The notes beneath the pieces were generated by a model. It did no database searches and had not been told where the DNA came from. It saw nothing but the letters and a program-made list of their open reading frames with translations. From Candidatus Helarchaeota archaeon (lineage in GTDB: Archaea; Asgardarchaeota; Lokiarchaeia; Helarchaeales; HEL-GB-A), in contig JAEOSY010000106.1 of NCBI GenBank assembly GCA_016840125.1, positions 9,847-73,846 of the forward strand: DNA of 64,000 nt. The letters run 5' to 3'. Positions 47,303-55,829 of the stretch are shown one piece after another (the stretch's first letter is position 1; every line of letters begins with the position of its first letter). The position numbers and the translations under genes were made by a program.

Positions 47303-48508
47303 ATGATGAAGACTAAAAAAGTAATTTCGACAACTGAGCGGGTGAAAACAATAGAGTATGCTATTCGTGATGTGGTCGCTGTTGCTAAGAAATTGGAAGA
47401 AAAAGGAAAATCAATTACATATCTTTCTATAGGTGATCCCCCTAAATATGATTTTGACACACCTCAGCATATTAAAGACGCATTGAAAAATGCAGTGGAT
47501 GAGGGAAAGAATCTCTATGTAGATTCATTAGGGATACCTGAATTACGAAAAGCCATTGCAGAGAAAAATGTAGCGAATAAAATTCCTGTAACCAAAAATG
47601 ATGTATTGATAACATCGGGGGTATCTGAGGGAATTGATTTTTTACTTTCAGCCTTAATTGAGAAGAAAAATGAATTATTACTGCCAGGTCCATCATATCC
47701 ACCTTGGTTAAGTTATACGAAATTTTATGATGGGACGCCTGTTGAATATAAATTAGCGGAAGAAAACAATTGGCAGCCAGATATCGATGATCTTCGGAAA
47801 AAAATAACCGATCATACCAGAGGAATCCTGATACTCTCGCCTAATAATCCAGTAGGGGTAGTATATAGCGAAAAGCATCTATTAGAAATCGTAAATATAG
47901 CCGGTGAATATCAATTGCCTATTATTGCAGATGAAATATATGACCAAATAACCTATGATAAACAATTCTTCAGTGTAGCGAGCTTGTCAAAGGATGTACC
48001 TGTTATCGGATTGAATGGATTCTCAAAAGCATATCTAATGACGGGTTGGCGTCTTGGTTACATTTATTACTGTGATCCTGAACATTACTTAGATGAACTT
48101 GTAGAGGATATTAAGCGAATGGCACGTATTCGACTCTGTGCTTCGGGTCCTTCTCAAATCGCTGCGGTTGCAGCATTGCGTGGCCCCCAAGACCATGTCC
48201 CAAAAATGGTCGCAAAGCTTCGAGATCGGCGGGATTATACCTGCAAAAGATTGAACGAAATAGAAGAAATTGATTGTAAAATACCAGAGGGCGCATTTTA
48301 CGTGTTTCCAAAAATAGATTTAGGAAACCGCTGGAAAAGTGATAAGGAATTTGTTCTCGATCTCTTAAATAAAAAACAAGTCCTTTTCGTCTATGGTTCC
48401 GGATTTGGACCCGAGTATGGAGCAGGGCATTTTCGGGTAGTATATCTTGCGCCAATCCCAATGTTGGAAGATGCCTTTAACAAATTAGAGGATTTTTTGA
48501 AAAAATAA
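47303..48508 (+). CDS. Class I/II PLP-dependent aminotransferase (AlaT/AspC-like)
   Basis: A 401-residue aminotransferase with the expected residues: YLSIGDPPKYDF near 40, ITSGVSEGIDFLLSAL near 103, LSPNNPVGVVY (Asn for PLP), IADEIYDQITY (Asp/Tyr), NGFSKAYLMTGWRLGY with the Schiff-base Lys near 249, and a C-terminal HFRVVYLAP with the carboxylate-binding Arg near 378. Closest in feel to archaeal alanine/aspartate-type transaminases; donor specificity is not visible. Confidence 0.9.
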   Translation: MMKTKKVISTTERVKTIEYAIRDVVAVAKKLEEKGKSITYLSIGDPPKYDFDTPQHIKDALKNAVDEGKNLYVDSLGIPELRKAIAEKNVANKIPVTKNDVLITSGVSEGIDFLLSALIEKKNELLLPGPSYPPWLSYTKFYDGTPVEYKLAEENNWQPDIDDLRKKITDHTRGILILSPNNPVGVVYSEKHLLEIVNIAGEYQLPIIADEIYDQITYDKQFFSVASLSKDVPVIGLNGFSKAYLMTGWRLGYIYYCDPEHYLDELVEDIKRMARIRLCASGPSQIAAVAALRGPQDHVPKMVAKLRDRRDYTCKRLNEIEEIDCKIPEGAFYVFPKIDLGNRWKSDKEFVLDLLNKKQVLFVYGSGFGPEYGAGHFRVVYLAPIPMLEDAFNKLEDFLKK

Positions 48509-48524
48509 TTTGCTGAATTAGACT

Positions 48525-49406
48525 CTACAAGTCCAATTTCATTTCCGGCTTAATGGGGTACAACTTTCTTTTTTCGCGCCTCAATCCACCAAGGTAGCCC
48601 ATGGCGATTGCTGTTATCAACGCAAGAGGAAAGAAGACAATCAGAATTACGGCTAATAGTAAAGCACCTACATTAAAGAAACCAAGAACGATAGATAGTG
48701 CAGTCATTAAGAAAAAGAAAGCTACACCGATCCATTTCCCTTGTTTTCGACTTCCGGCGGTATAACCTGCTACAAAGGAGCTCGGAACGAAAAGAATTAC
48801 AAGACCTAATTCAAGTGTGAAGAACAATCCAACCATTAATGCTAGAATTCCAGTCAAGAATGCGGGATCTGAAGGAGGCGTTGTTATTACTAACTGCTCA
48901 AGTTGGGTATTGAAATTTTGAGCGACTAATGCCAAAGGGATTATAAGAAGAAATAATAAAAGAATTAATAGGAGGGATCCCAAGATTAATCCAAAGACAA
49001 ACCGTTTTATATTCCGTTCTGCGGTTTTTTCTTCTAAAATCGCTTTTACCACTGGATCAAATTTGATGGCTTCTTCAACTATATGGGGACTATCAATTTT
49101 ATCCCCAAAATGTTTTGAAAAGAACGCTAAAATCTCTTGGAGAATTTCAGTTGCTAACTTGGGGTGGTCTTTGGGGCTTGTAATAGCGGCGGCTGTTAAT
49201 TTTGTTGAAAAATCATAATATACAAATAATTGCTCTCCGGTTTCCATCTCGATTTTCCGTAACCCTGAGCCTACAGCTTCCTTCGCAAAATTGCCGACTG
49301 CCAAAAGGAAGCCGGATATAAGTTGTTCATCCATCGGAGATTTGACGAAATTCTTGGTGTAGATCGCCACACCGCCCTCTGAGATGATGTATAAATTATG
49401 AATCAT
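48525..49406 (-). CDS. Longin-like domain protein with four TM helices
   Basis: A 293-residue protein. Residues 1-120 are a longin-like domain (MIHNLYIISEGGVAIYTKNF, GFLLAVGNFAKEA, ETGEQLFVYYDFSTKLTAAA), clearly related to the Rab-linked protein at 13851. Residues 135-275 hold about four TM helices (for example LILGSLLLILLLFLLIIPLAL), and a short basic tail ends it. A membrane-anchored longin could recruit one of the small GTPases of this genome to the membrane. It lies directly downstream of the tRNA-Pro gene on the same strand. Confidence 0.8.
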   Translation of the reverse strand: MIHNLYIISEGGVAIYTKNFVKSPMDEQLISGFLLAVGNFAKEAVGSGLRKIEMETGEQLFVYYDFSTKLTAAAITSPKDHPKLATEILQEILAFFSKHFGDKIDSPHIVEEAIKFDPVVKAILEEKTAERNIKRFVFGLILGSLLLILLLFLLIIPLALVAQNFNTQLEQLVITTPPSDPAFLTGILALMVGLFFTLELGLVILFVPSSFVAGYTAGSRKQGKWIGVAFFFLMTALSIVLGFFNVGALLLAVILIVFFPLALITAIAMGYLGGLRREKRKLYPIKPEMKLDL

Positions 49407-49440
49407 AGACAGGATCCTCGGTTAAATAATTCATAGGAAA

Positions 49441-49574
49441 TGGGCCAGGCCGGATTTGAACCGGCGATCTCTTGCGCCCCGGGCAAGAATCACACCATTC
49501 TAGCCCCGAGCATTCTGACTCGAGGTAGCTTTCCTGCTGGAAACATGCGCTTCCAGCCTCTAGACCACTGGCCC
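49441..49574 (-). tRNA. tRNA-Pro(GGG) with a 60-nt intron in the D-loop
   Basis: Read on the minus strand: acceptor GGGCCAG (49574-49568) pairs with CTGGCCC (49448-49442); T arm GCCGG-TTCAAAT-CCGGC; anticodon arm CTTGC-CCGGGGC-GCAAG with anticodon GGG at 49480-49478. The 5' part GTGGTCTAGA and the part ATGGTGTGATT fit an archaeal tRNA-Pro D arm only if 60 nt (about 49558-49499) are removed; the junction is ambiguous by 4 nt because TAGA is repeated. The mature tRNA would be 74 nt. The insert folds into two hairpins. Position 33 is C (49481) instead of the near-universal U. CCA is not encoded. Confidence 0.85.
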
Positions 49575-49579
49575 ATGTA

Positions 49580-49622
49580 TTTCCGTGGATTTCCGCTGGT
49601 TTCCGTGGATTTCCATGGATTT
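49580..49622. repeat. Four imperfect 10-bp repeats just upstream of tRNA-Pro
   Basis: TTTCCGTGGA and near copies (TTTCCGCTGG, TTTCCGTGGA, TTTCCATGGA) follow each other directly in the promoter-side flank of the tRNA gene. They could be slippage products or binding sites; nothing further is visible. Confidence 0.6.
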
Positions 49623-49705
49623 CATTATTCTAATCATTAGTATCAATTAATTAAAGTTATTTGTAATGATAAAAATAATTCGGTTCCTAAAAAATTTGAG
49701 TGGAG

Positions 49706-50866
49706 TTAACGATGGAAACGTTTATTGACGATATTTCCATTATTATCTTCGATTAAAACTTGGAAACTTTTGATACTTGATGCTACGTTGGTGTGGAAAG
49801 CTTGAATTTCAGTACCGGGTTTCCATTCTTTTATACCAGTTAAATTGGGTGGTAGTTCAAAGAATTCGGATTCAATCGGTGTGATTCTGACTGTAACACC
49901 ATTGAGGACTTCTTTGGAGTTATTTTTAAGGTTGATTGATAGATGTTTTTGATCCAGACCTGAATTTGTTATTTTAATTGATTCGGGTACAAGAATTTTT
50001 TGAAATACGGGGCCAGATGCCTGTTTGGACGAAAATAATTCACCATCTTCCGGAGTGGTTTTTTTATAGATAGTAATGGGAATTTGTAATTTCACATTTT
50101 CACCAGAGGTACGCGTTCCGACTACCTCCAATAACCAACTGACGTAGTCTCCGTATGTTTCTTTCCACCGAGTCTTTTCCGGGGGTTCCCATTGATACCG
50201 ATGCGTTAATTCTAGTAAGGTAGGAAGAGGGATTTGAAGAGTACCCGATGTTAAATTACTTGCCTTTATAGATTTTTCAATAGCGGGAGGTTTTGGCTTA
50301 ATATGAATACAGGTTGGTGCATATTCTGGGCAGTTGCAAGTAATATTAGCATCTTTTACGAGCATAATTTCAAAGGCCTTGAACTTTTCTAGTTCATAGT
50401 TGATCTTAATGGTTTCCCCAGGTTGAAACTGGTCGGATTCCATGCGGACCTTAATTCCTGTTATAGATACTTCCACTGGATGAGGGTTCTCAACCTTCAA
50501 TGGACCTGCCTTCAAAATGATAGGAGATTCTGAAAAGAAATATTCTTCGTCAGTCCTAGTTCCGGGCTTAACCATGCTAATTTCCGAACGAATGCGGTAG
50601 GTTAAATTTCTTTCTTTCACAGTAGGGGGGACTCTATTACTGAGGGGGATAGTCTTTTCTCTTATATATTCCCCTTCTTGTAATTGACCTTCACAGAAAA
50701 TATCCACCTTTGAGATCACTAAGTCTTTACCGCATAGGCGCTTTGCATAAATACGACTCCCCGCCCAATAAATTTTTGTATCTTCTGGAAGATTAAAGAT
50801 ACTTCGTACCACTGTGGGAGTGCCGATATATGCGTCTGATTCTGTTGACAGCTTTACCGCTTGCAT
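49706..50866 (-). CDS. Arrestin/Vps26-like protein with shared C-terminal beta domain
   Basis: A 386-residue all-beta protein without signal or TM. Residues 1-115 follow an arrestin N-type pattern (an early YIGTPTVVRSIFNL, then CEGQLQEGEYIREKTIPLSN, VPPTVKERNLTYRIRSEISM). Residues 125-275 follow an arrestin C-type pattern (VRMESDQFQPGETIKINYEL, a GTLQIPLPTLLEL strand, YVSWLLEVVG, KLQIPITIY). Residues 290-386 are a beta-sandwich shared with two other products of this operon (VRITPIESEFFE... IEDNNGNI). A CNCPEYAPTC segment near 190 could bind metal. It lies 27 bp after the Rag-like GTPase gene. Confidence 0.7.
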   Translation of the reverse strand: MQAVKLSTESDAYIGTPTVVRSIFNLPEDTKIYWAGSRIYAKRLCGKDLVISKVDIFCEGQLQEGEYIREKTIPLSNRVPPTVKERNLTYRIRSEISMVKPGTRTDEEYFFSESPIILKAGPLKVENPHPVEVSITGIKVRMESDQFQPGETIKINYELEKFKAFEIMLVKDANITCNCPEYAPTCIHIKPKPPAIEKSIKASNLTSGTLQIPLPTLLELTHRYQWEPPEKTRWKETYGDYVSWLLEVVGTRTSGENVKLQIPITIYKKTTPEDGELFSSKQASGPVFQKILVPESIKITNSGLDQKHLSINLKNNSKEVLNGVTVRITPIESEFFELPPNLTGIKEWKPGTEIQAFHTNVASSIKSFQVLIEDNNGNIVNKRFHR

Positions 50867-50893
50867 TAATGTCCCTTCAGATGTATAACTGAA

Positions 50894-51805
50894 TTAATCG
50901 CTATGAGCTGAAACTACTAATTCTGCAAAAAGACTCATATCTTTCAATAGAGTTTTAATTTTTTCTTCAGATGCTACGTCGATATCTTTCCCACGCATAA
51001 TTAACACGGTGAGAATGAATTTAAAGACATGCAACTCAAGTTGTTTTTCAGATTTGTCGGATTCGCCTAGGAAAACTGCGGAATCTTGCATGAAAAAATT
51101 TTCTCGTAACGTATTGCAGGCGCTTATAAAATCACGTAAATCGCCTCTTAACTGCAAGCCGCTTGATATGCCAGGTACATTATGTACAATCACGTTACCT
51201 GATACATCTGAGATAATAATTTTTGCATCGATTTCTGCCAATTGCTTCTCTGCGCTTTGGACATGATCTTGAAGGCTTTCATAGTTCGCCACTAAGATAT
51301 CTCGTAAAATCATGCTCAATTTATCGCGATCGTAGATGGAAGTTACTTGAATTGTTGGTTTCCACTTCGCCAGTGCGTCTTGATAAAGACTCTTTGCGTT
51401 ATTTAAATTAGCTTCTAATTTGTCTTTATCGAATTCCTCCGTATCATATTTATGGAGGAACATCACAATCTTTGGTTGCTTCTCAGTCTTTTCAAAGAGT
51501 TCCATTATTTTCAAGAAATAGTCTTTCGCAGTTTCAAATTTTCCGGGGTCATGTAAATCGACTATGGGAATGATCACATCGGTCTTAGCAAACATTTCAG
51601 GCTTTTCGAGGTAGTTATCTCGATATTGAGCTTGACCACCAAAGTCAAAGATTGATACGTTCAATCCTAAGTACGGATGTCTATGGACTTCCTGCATCAC
51701 AGTGGGTTTTAAATCCTTAGTTTCCGCAGGACTTTTTGCCGCGAAAGTTGTCGCATAAATGCTTGTTTTCCCGCATCCAGCTAATCCTACTAATGAGATT
51801 TTCAT
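50894..51805 (-). CDS. Rag/Gtr-like GTPase with C-terminal roadblock-like domain
   Basis: A 303-residue GTPase: G1 GLAGCGKTS (7-15), G3 FDFGGQAQY near 54-62, and G4 HKYD near 118, where the His in place of Asn is a mark of the Rag/Gtr family. After the G domain (to about 185) comes an alpha/beta domain (IDAKIIISDVSGNVIVHNVPG, then LRGDLRDFISACNTL) like the roadblock/longin C-terminal domain of Rag proteins. Eukaryotic Rags signal amino-acid status to TORC1. It sits between an arrestin-like gene and an FrhB-like gene on one strand. Confidence 0.88.
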   Translation of the reverse strand: MKISLVGLAGCGKTSIYATTFAAKSPAETKDLKPTVMQEVHRHPYLGLNVSIFDFGGQAQYRDNYLEKPEMFAKTDVIIPIVDLHDPGKFETAKDYFLKIMELFEKTEKQPKIVMFLHKYDTEEFDKDKLEANLNNAKSLYQDALAKWKPTIQVTSIYDRDKLSMILRDILVANYESLQDHVQSAEKQLAEIDAKIIISDVSGNVIVHNVPGISSGLQLRGDLRDFISACNTLRENFFMQDSAVFLGESDKSEKQLELHVFKFILTVLIMRGKDIDVASEEKIKTLLKDMSLFAELVVSAHSD

Positions 51806-51877
51806 TTTTCTGCCTCTTTTTTTATTTTCCTTTCAATTTTTTCTTAATTAATGAGAAATTTTACTTCATTAAAAAAA

Positions 51878-53380
51878 TTACTTTGATTCTTTCGCTTTTT
51901 CTAATTTCGCGAGCAATTTTTTAACTTCTATTTTTCTAGAGTAGATCGTACCATTAGGATCTTCTATTTGAAGAAGATACTCATTCTCATTTTTCTCTAC
52001 CCGTGGATAAGTAAATTCTAACTCTTCAAAGGGGTACCAGACGCTAACGTTGGTTAGCCACACATGATCCTCAAAAAACTCCGTTATATGTGATATTTTG
52101 ACTACGACCTTTTGTAGACTATTACCAGAATTATTGATCACCCTAAATTCTATCTTTTCCAAGGTGGGAGTCAATTCTAAACCTGTGAATTTAACTGTTT
52201 TTTGACGTGTTGCTGCTTGTTTTAGGAGAGTATCGGCATCCTTAGCTTCACCTCTAGCTGCGATCAAATCTCCGCCAGGAGCGGTAGGAGCTGCGGTCTC
52301 ATATCCGAGAACATACTGTCTTCGTCTTCGCATTGTATAAAGTTGGGCCTTCTTCATACGAGCCAAATTATAAACCCACTTGAGTTTTCCACGTGGCAGT
52401 GGTTGTAATTCGAGATAACCTGCCTCAGCTGCATCTAAAAGAACCTCCTGTCCAATTCCGGTGCGAGCTAGGACAGTTGAGTATCCATCCGGCGAGCCGA
52501 CGCTTCCGATTGAAATATCAGCGTTTTCTGAGGTCAAATCGGTGCAATAATTGCAGCTAGAAGATCTGTACCTATCCAAATCATGAACTCTTGCTTCTAA
52601 AATACTCCCATTTTTTTGAATAAATTGCATTTTACCCTTTTTAATCGTCATTTTTTCTATATCATGCATAGAAATATTATTATCTGCTAAAAATGCTTTT
52701 AATCCTTCATGTGAGAAAGAATCCATGCAAAACAGCCCTATGGCGAGGATATTAGCACGCATATACATCCTGACGAGCCCAAAAGGTGCTTTCCACATTT
52801 TATAAACCGCATCAATGTTACAAGGTGTACCAACAAAAGCAATGGAACGATTTCCGTCCCTAATTGCTTCAAGTAAACCAATTAAGGTTTGACTATGAGA
52901 GTAAATAGAGCCAGCTGTTTGTAGTAACTCAGCACGATTCGTGACTATTTTGGCAATCGGCTTCCAAGGTTCATCAGAACTCTGGGCAGTTACTACTGCA
53001 CAATCAATCAATTTTTTTTCTAATGCATAAAGCACGAGCGCTGTTACCACGCCACCATCCTGACCCTTTATTTCAGGTATTAATGATTTTCCAGTATAAG
53101 CTGATTGGTATCGCCCGATAAGATCGCGGGGAGCGGTAATTGTTCGAGGGCATTGAGAATAGCAAACACCACATCCATTACATTTTCCAATAAGCTTGGG
53201 TCTTTCGGTTTCAATTTCCCAGTCTAGGAATTCACAGGTGGCAACGCAAGCGCCACAGTGTGTACAAACACCGGTATTAACAACTTCACGCATTAATCGA
53301 CCGAATGAATCCTTGTTTCCTTTGAGACGTTCCTGAAGCTCGTCGAAACTGTCCTTTATTTCAGTTTTTTGATCAGACAC
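51878..53380 (-). CDS. FrhB/FpoF-like F420 oxidoreductase subunit with C-terminal beta domain
   Basis: A 500-residue protein. Two [4Fe-4S] clusters near the N-terminus (CTHCGACVATC, CNGCGVCYSQCP), then the FrhB domain: GQDGGVVTALVLYALEKK near 106, FVGTPCNIDA near 178, GLFCMDSF near 210, CNYCTDLTSENADISIGSVG near 274. It would bind FAD and react with F420 or a related deazaflavin. Residues 395-500 are an added beta-sandwich (VVVKISHITEFFE ... YPRVEKNENEYLLQIEDPNG) also found on the neighbours at 54307 and 49706. That fusion ties a redox enzyme to the GTPase/CBS operon. Confidence 0.85.
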   Translation of the reverse strand: MSDQKTEIKDSFDELQERLKGNKDSFGRLMREVVNTGVCTHCGACVATCEFLDWEIETERPKLIGKCNGCGVCYSQCPRTITAPRDLIGRYQSAYTGKSLIPEIKGQDGGVVTALVLYALEKKLIDCAVVTAQSSDEPWKPIAKIVTNRAELLQTAGSIYSHSQTLIGLLEAIRDGNRSIAFVGTPCNIDAVYKMWKAPFGLVRMYMRANILAIGLFCMDSFSHEGLKAFLADNNISMHDIEKMTIKKGKMQFIQKNGSILEARVHDLDRYRSSSCNYCTDLTSENADISIGSVGSPDGYSTVLARTGIGQEVLLDAAEAGYLELQPLPRGKLKWVYNLARMKKAQLYTMRRRRQYVLGYETAAPTAPGGDLIAARGEAKDADTLLKQAATRQKTVKFTGLELTPTLEKIEFRVINNSGNSLQKVVVKISHITEFFEDHVWLTNVSVWYPFEELEFTYPRVEKNENEYLLQIEDPNGTIYSRKIEVKKLLAKLEKAKESK

Positions 53381-53449
53381 TATCTTTTATCCCCTTTGTA
53401 AGTGCATTTTTTCTTGTTTTCATGAAATGTTATTTAAATTTTCCTATCC

Positions 53450-54310
53450 TTATTTCTCTATTATTTTCTGACGAAACAATAATGATCGGTAATAAACAAG
53501 GAAATCGGTGGTGGTTATAATGCCGACCAAGATATTAGTCGAATCTATAACACCTAGTTTCCGAACGGTGTTATTGACCATCTGTTCAACAGCCGTTTGC
53601 AGGGTATCTTTGACACCAATTGTCACAAGAGGCTCCATAGCCTCTTCAGCTGTTACAACGCAAGGATCCAATCCAGCACCCATTACAAATCTAACAATAT
53701 GAAGGTCAGTAACAATACCGATCGGTTTTTCATTTTTAGTCACGATTAAGCTCCCAATTTTAGTAGAATTCATTATTTTAGCAATTTCATTGACTTTCAT
53801 CGAGCTATCAACGGTTTTAACATCTTTAGTCATAATTTCCTCGACGGTTTTCTTTTCCATGTCAATCTGAAATTCTGTACGGTCAGCCAAACTAGCTGCT
53901 GAACCATACTGTAATATTTCAAATGGGGAATCAAAGGGAATGAAGACGCGTTCTATATCAGTAGTTGTGACGAGTCCTGCTAATTTACCCTTCTCTACTA
54001 CGGCAAGCTTTTTTATTCCTTTCTGAAGCATCAAAATTGATGCGGCACGCAAGTTAGCTTCTGGAGTAATTGTCAGTAGGGGCTGGGTCATAATATCGCG
54101 AGCTGAAATAGATATTGGGGCTTGACACGCTTCTGCCATTTTAAGTACATGCCGTACTGTTATTATCCCAATTGGATTCTCCTCATCTAATATAACAACG
54201 CTGCCAATTTTTTTTTCGCTCATTAATTTAATGACTTCGGACATTGTACTATTCTGATCTGTACTAATTACTTTACGAGTCATAATATCTTGCACAGAAA
54301 TTCGTTTCAT
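53450..54310 (-). CDS. Protein with four CBS domains
   Basis: A 286-residue protein made of two CBS pairs (repeats begin near 6, 67, 157 and 220; e.g. VQDIMTRKVISTDQNSTMSE, AEEAMEPLVTIGVKDTLQTA). No catalytic domain is attached. CBS pairs bind adenine nucleotides, as in the AMPK gamma subunit, which also has four CBS repeats. Its ATG overlaps the stop of the upstream gene by 4 bp, so the two are translationally coupled. Confidence 0.9.
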   Translation of the reverse strand: MKRISVQDIMTRKVISTDQNSTMSEVIKLMSEKKIGSVVILDEENPIGIITVRHVLKMAEACQAPISISARDIMTQPLLTITPEANLRAASILMLQKGIKKLAVVEKGKLAGLVTTTDIERVFIPFDSPFEILQYGSAASLADRTEFQIDMEKKTVEEIMTKDVKTVDSSMKVNEIAKIMNSTKIGSLIVTKNEKPIGIVTDLHIVRFVMGAGLDPCVVTAEEAMEPLVTIGVKDTLQTAVEQMVNNTVRKLGVIDSTNILVGIITTTDFLVYYRSLLFRQKIIEK

Positions 54311-55356
54311 CCTTTGAATTTCCCCCCTAGGTTTAAATCGGGAGAGGAAATTTTCTTAACGAGAAGTTTTCCCTCTTGATCCTCGATCCGTAACATATAT
54401 TCATCACTATTTTCCGAGATTATACGTGGATATTGAAAAACCAGTTCTTCATTCGCATACCAAACATCAATTGTGGTATTCCAAGATGCGGCCTCAAAAA
54501 ACTCCTGAATATGAGTAATACGTATGGTGATATTGTTTAAATCCCGACCAGCGATGTTTTTTACAGTGATTTTCAATTTTTGGTCATTATCCATAAGTGA
54601 AATATTTGTAATTCCAATTTTCCGCTTAAATACTTCGCTCTCACGTGGTTCTGGAGGCTCGACCTTTGGCTCAGCTTGAGATGCATCAAATTCCCGAGCC
54701 CCAGGTTCTAATAAATGAAGGTCATCCAGTAGAAGGAAGGCTAAATTCTCATGATCTACATTTTCAACATTTGTTATTGATTTTAACAAATCAGGAGTGA
54801 TATCGGGGATGGATTGTTCGCATATCTCTAAAAGTTTAGCTTCGATTTTAGCCCCTTTCTTGATATTTTCTTTATCTTTTTGACCTTTAATCGGTTTTTC
54901 AGCTGCTAATTCCTTTTTAATTAAAATATAGAGTTCATCTTTTACCGCTTGGATTTTCTGGTAAATAGTATTTAACATATTTGTTCCAAATGGTGTTAAG
55001 TGAATAGGAACACTGGTGATAAGGACGAAAGTTTCAGGAGTTTCCGTGGTTAATCCACTTCTGGCCTTTTCTCTTGAAGATTTTGCAGTGAATTTGGTAG
55101 CTAAATAATTTCGACCACTATATTCTAAATCCACATGTTCCAAATCTTTCTGAGTCTCGATATCCAAAAACCATATACTATGAATCGCAATGATGCGACA
55201 TTCATTCTTATCTTCTTTTAAGTTGGCTGGATAAGTGAATAACGGAAGGTGTCCTAACTCTTCATCAAAGTAAGCAAGAAAAATTTCATATAAAACTTTG
55301 AGGGGGTTTTCTGGTTTGCGCGTCATGAAAATATCATCATCTTTCTTTTCAAACAA
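54307..55356 (-). CDS. Protein of unknown family with the operon's shared C-terminal beta domain
   Basis: A 349-residue protein. The N-terminal half (LYEIFLAYFDEELGHLPLFT, then CRIIAIHSIWFLDIE) has a strand/helix order compatible with a longin-like or roadblock-like fold, but this is weak. A charged linker (160-240) leads to a beta-sandwich (NITIRITHIQEFFEAASW ... YPRIISENSDEYMLRIEDQEG) nearly the same as that on the FrhB-like protein downstream. Coupled to the four-CBS gene by a 4-bp overlap. Likely an adaptor within this operon. Confidence 0.75.
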   Translation of the reverse strand: MFEKKDDDIFMTRKPENPLKVLYEIFLAYFDEELGHLPLFTYPANLKEDKNECRIIAIHSIWFLDIETQKDLEHVDLEYSGRNYLATKFTAKSSREKARSGLTTETPETFVLITSVPIHLTPFGTNMLNTIYQKIQAVKDELYILIKKELAAEKPIKGQKDKENIKKGAKIEAKLLEICEQSIPDITPDLLKSITNVENVDHENLAFLLLDDLHLLEPGAREFDASQAEPKVEPPEPRESEVFKRKIGITNISLMDNDQKLKITVKNIAGRDLNNITIRITHIQEFFEAASWNTTIDVWYANEELVFQYPRIISENSDEYMLRIEDQEGKLLVKKISSPDLNLGGKFKG

Positions 55357-55374
55357 CTGTCTGCCTCATAGGTT

Positions 55375-55812
55375 TTATTTTAAGGAAAAGGAAAATTTTC
55401 GGGAATAGCGTTTTATACGTTCTATGAATTTTTTCCTAACTAAAGCAACAATAGTTCCATCCTTAACCAAGCCGATTCGTTGAATCTTACTTTTTTCAAG
55501 AACTTCGCGCAGTTTTTCTACAGATTCGAGAGGTGTGTCCCATTCTACTCGGATGAAATGTTTAAACATGATATTTTTTGCCTTCAAAGTTCGAGGATCT
55601 GTGTGATCCTCCTCATTCGCAATGATGTTCCAAATTATACCATCGGTGATGATTCCCGTAACCTTCTCATTGTTGTTCTTCACAAAAATGGTATCGGTCC
55701 AGCGATCACGCATCTGTCTGGCAACAAAGGAAAGAGCATCATCCTCATGGACGAAATATACATTAGGGCTTGCGATGTCCTTAAAAACTAGTTTCCGAGG
55801 TTGTTGTCCCAA
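55375..55812 (-). CDS. CBS-domain pair protein
   Basis: A 145-residue protein holding one CBS pair (PNVYFVHEDDALSFVARQMR near 13 and FIRVEWDTPLESVEKLREVL near 90). Second CBS gene in the same operon, 18 bp upstream of the 349-residue gene. A nucleotide-sensing role is likely from the family; the ligand is unknown. Confidence 0.85.
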   Translation of the reverse strand: MGQQPRKLVFKDIASPNVYFVHEDDALSFVARQMRDRWTDTIFVKNNNEKVTGIITDGIIWNIIANEEDHTDPRTLKAKNIMFKHFIRVEWDTPLESVEKLREVLEKSKIQRIGLVKDGTIVALVRKKFIERIKRYSRKFSFSLK

Positions 55813-55829
55813 AATTCTCCCTCAATTTT

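Noticed and set aside
49505..49558. A second tRNA or a CAT anticodon arm inside the tRNA-Pro insert
   Set aside because: The hairpin loop around CAT is 8 nt and no acceptor or T arm can be built from the insert.
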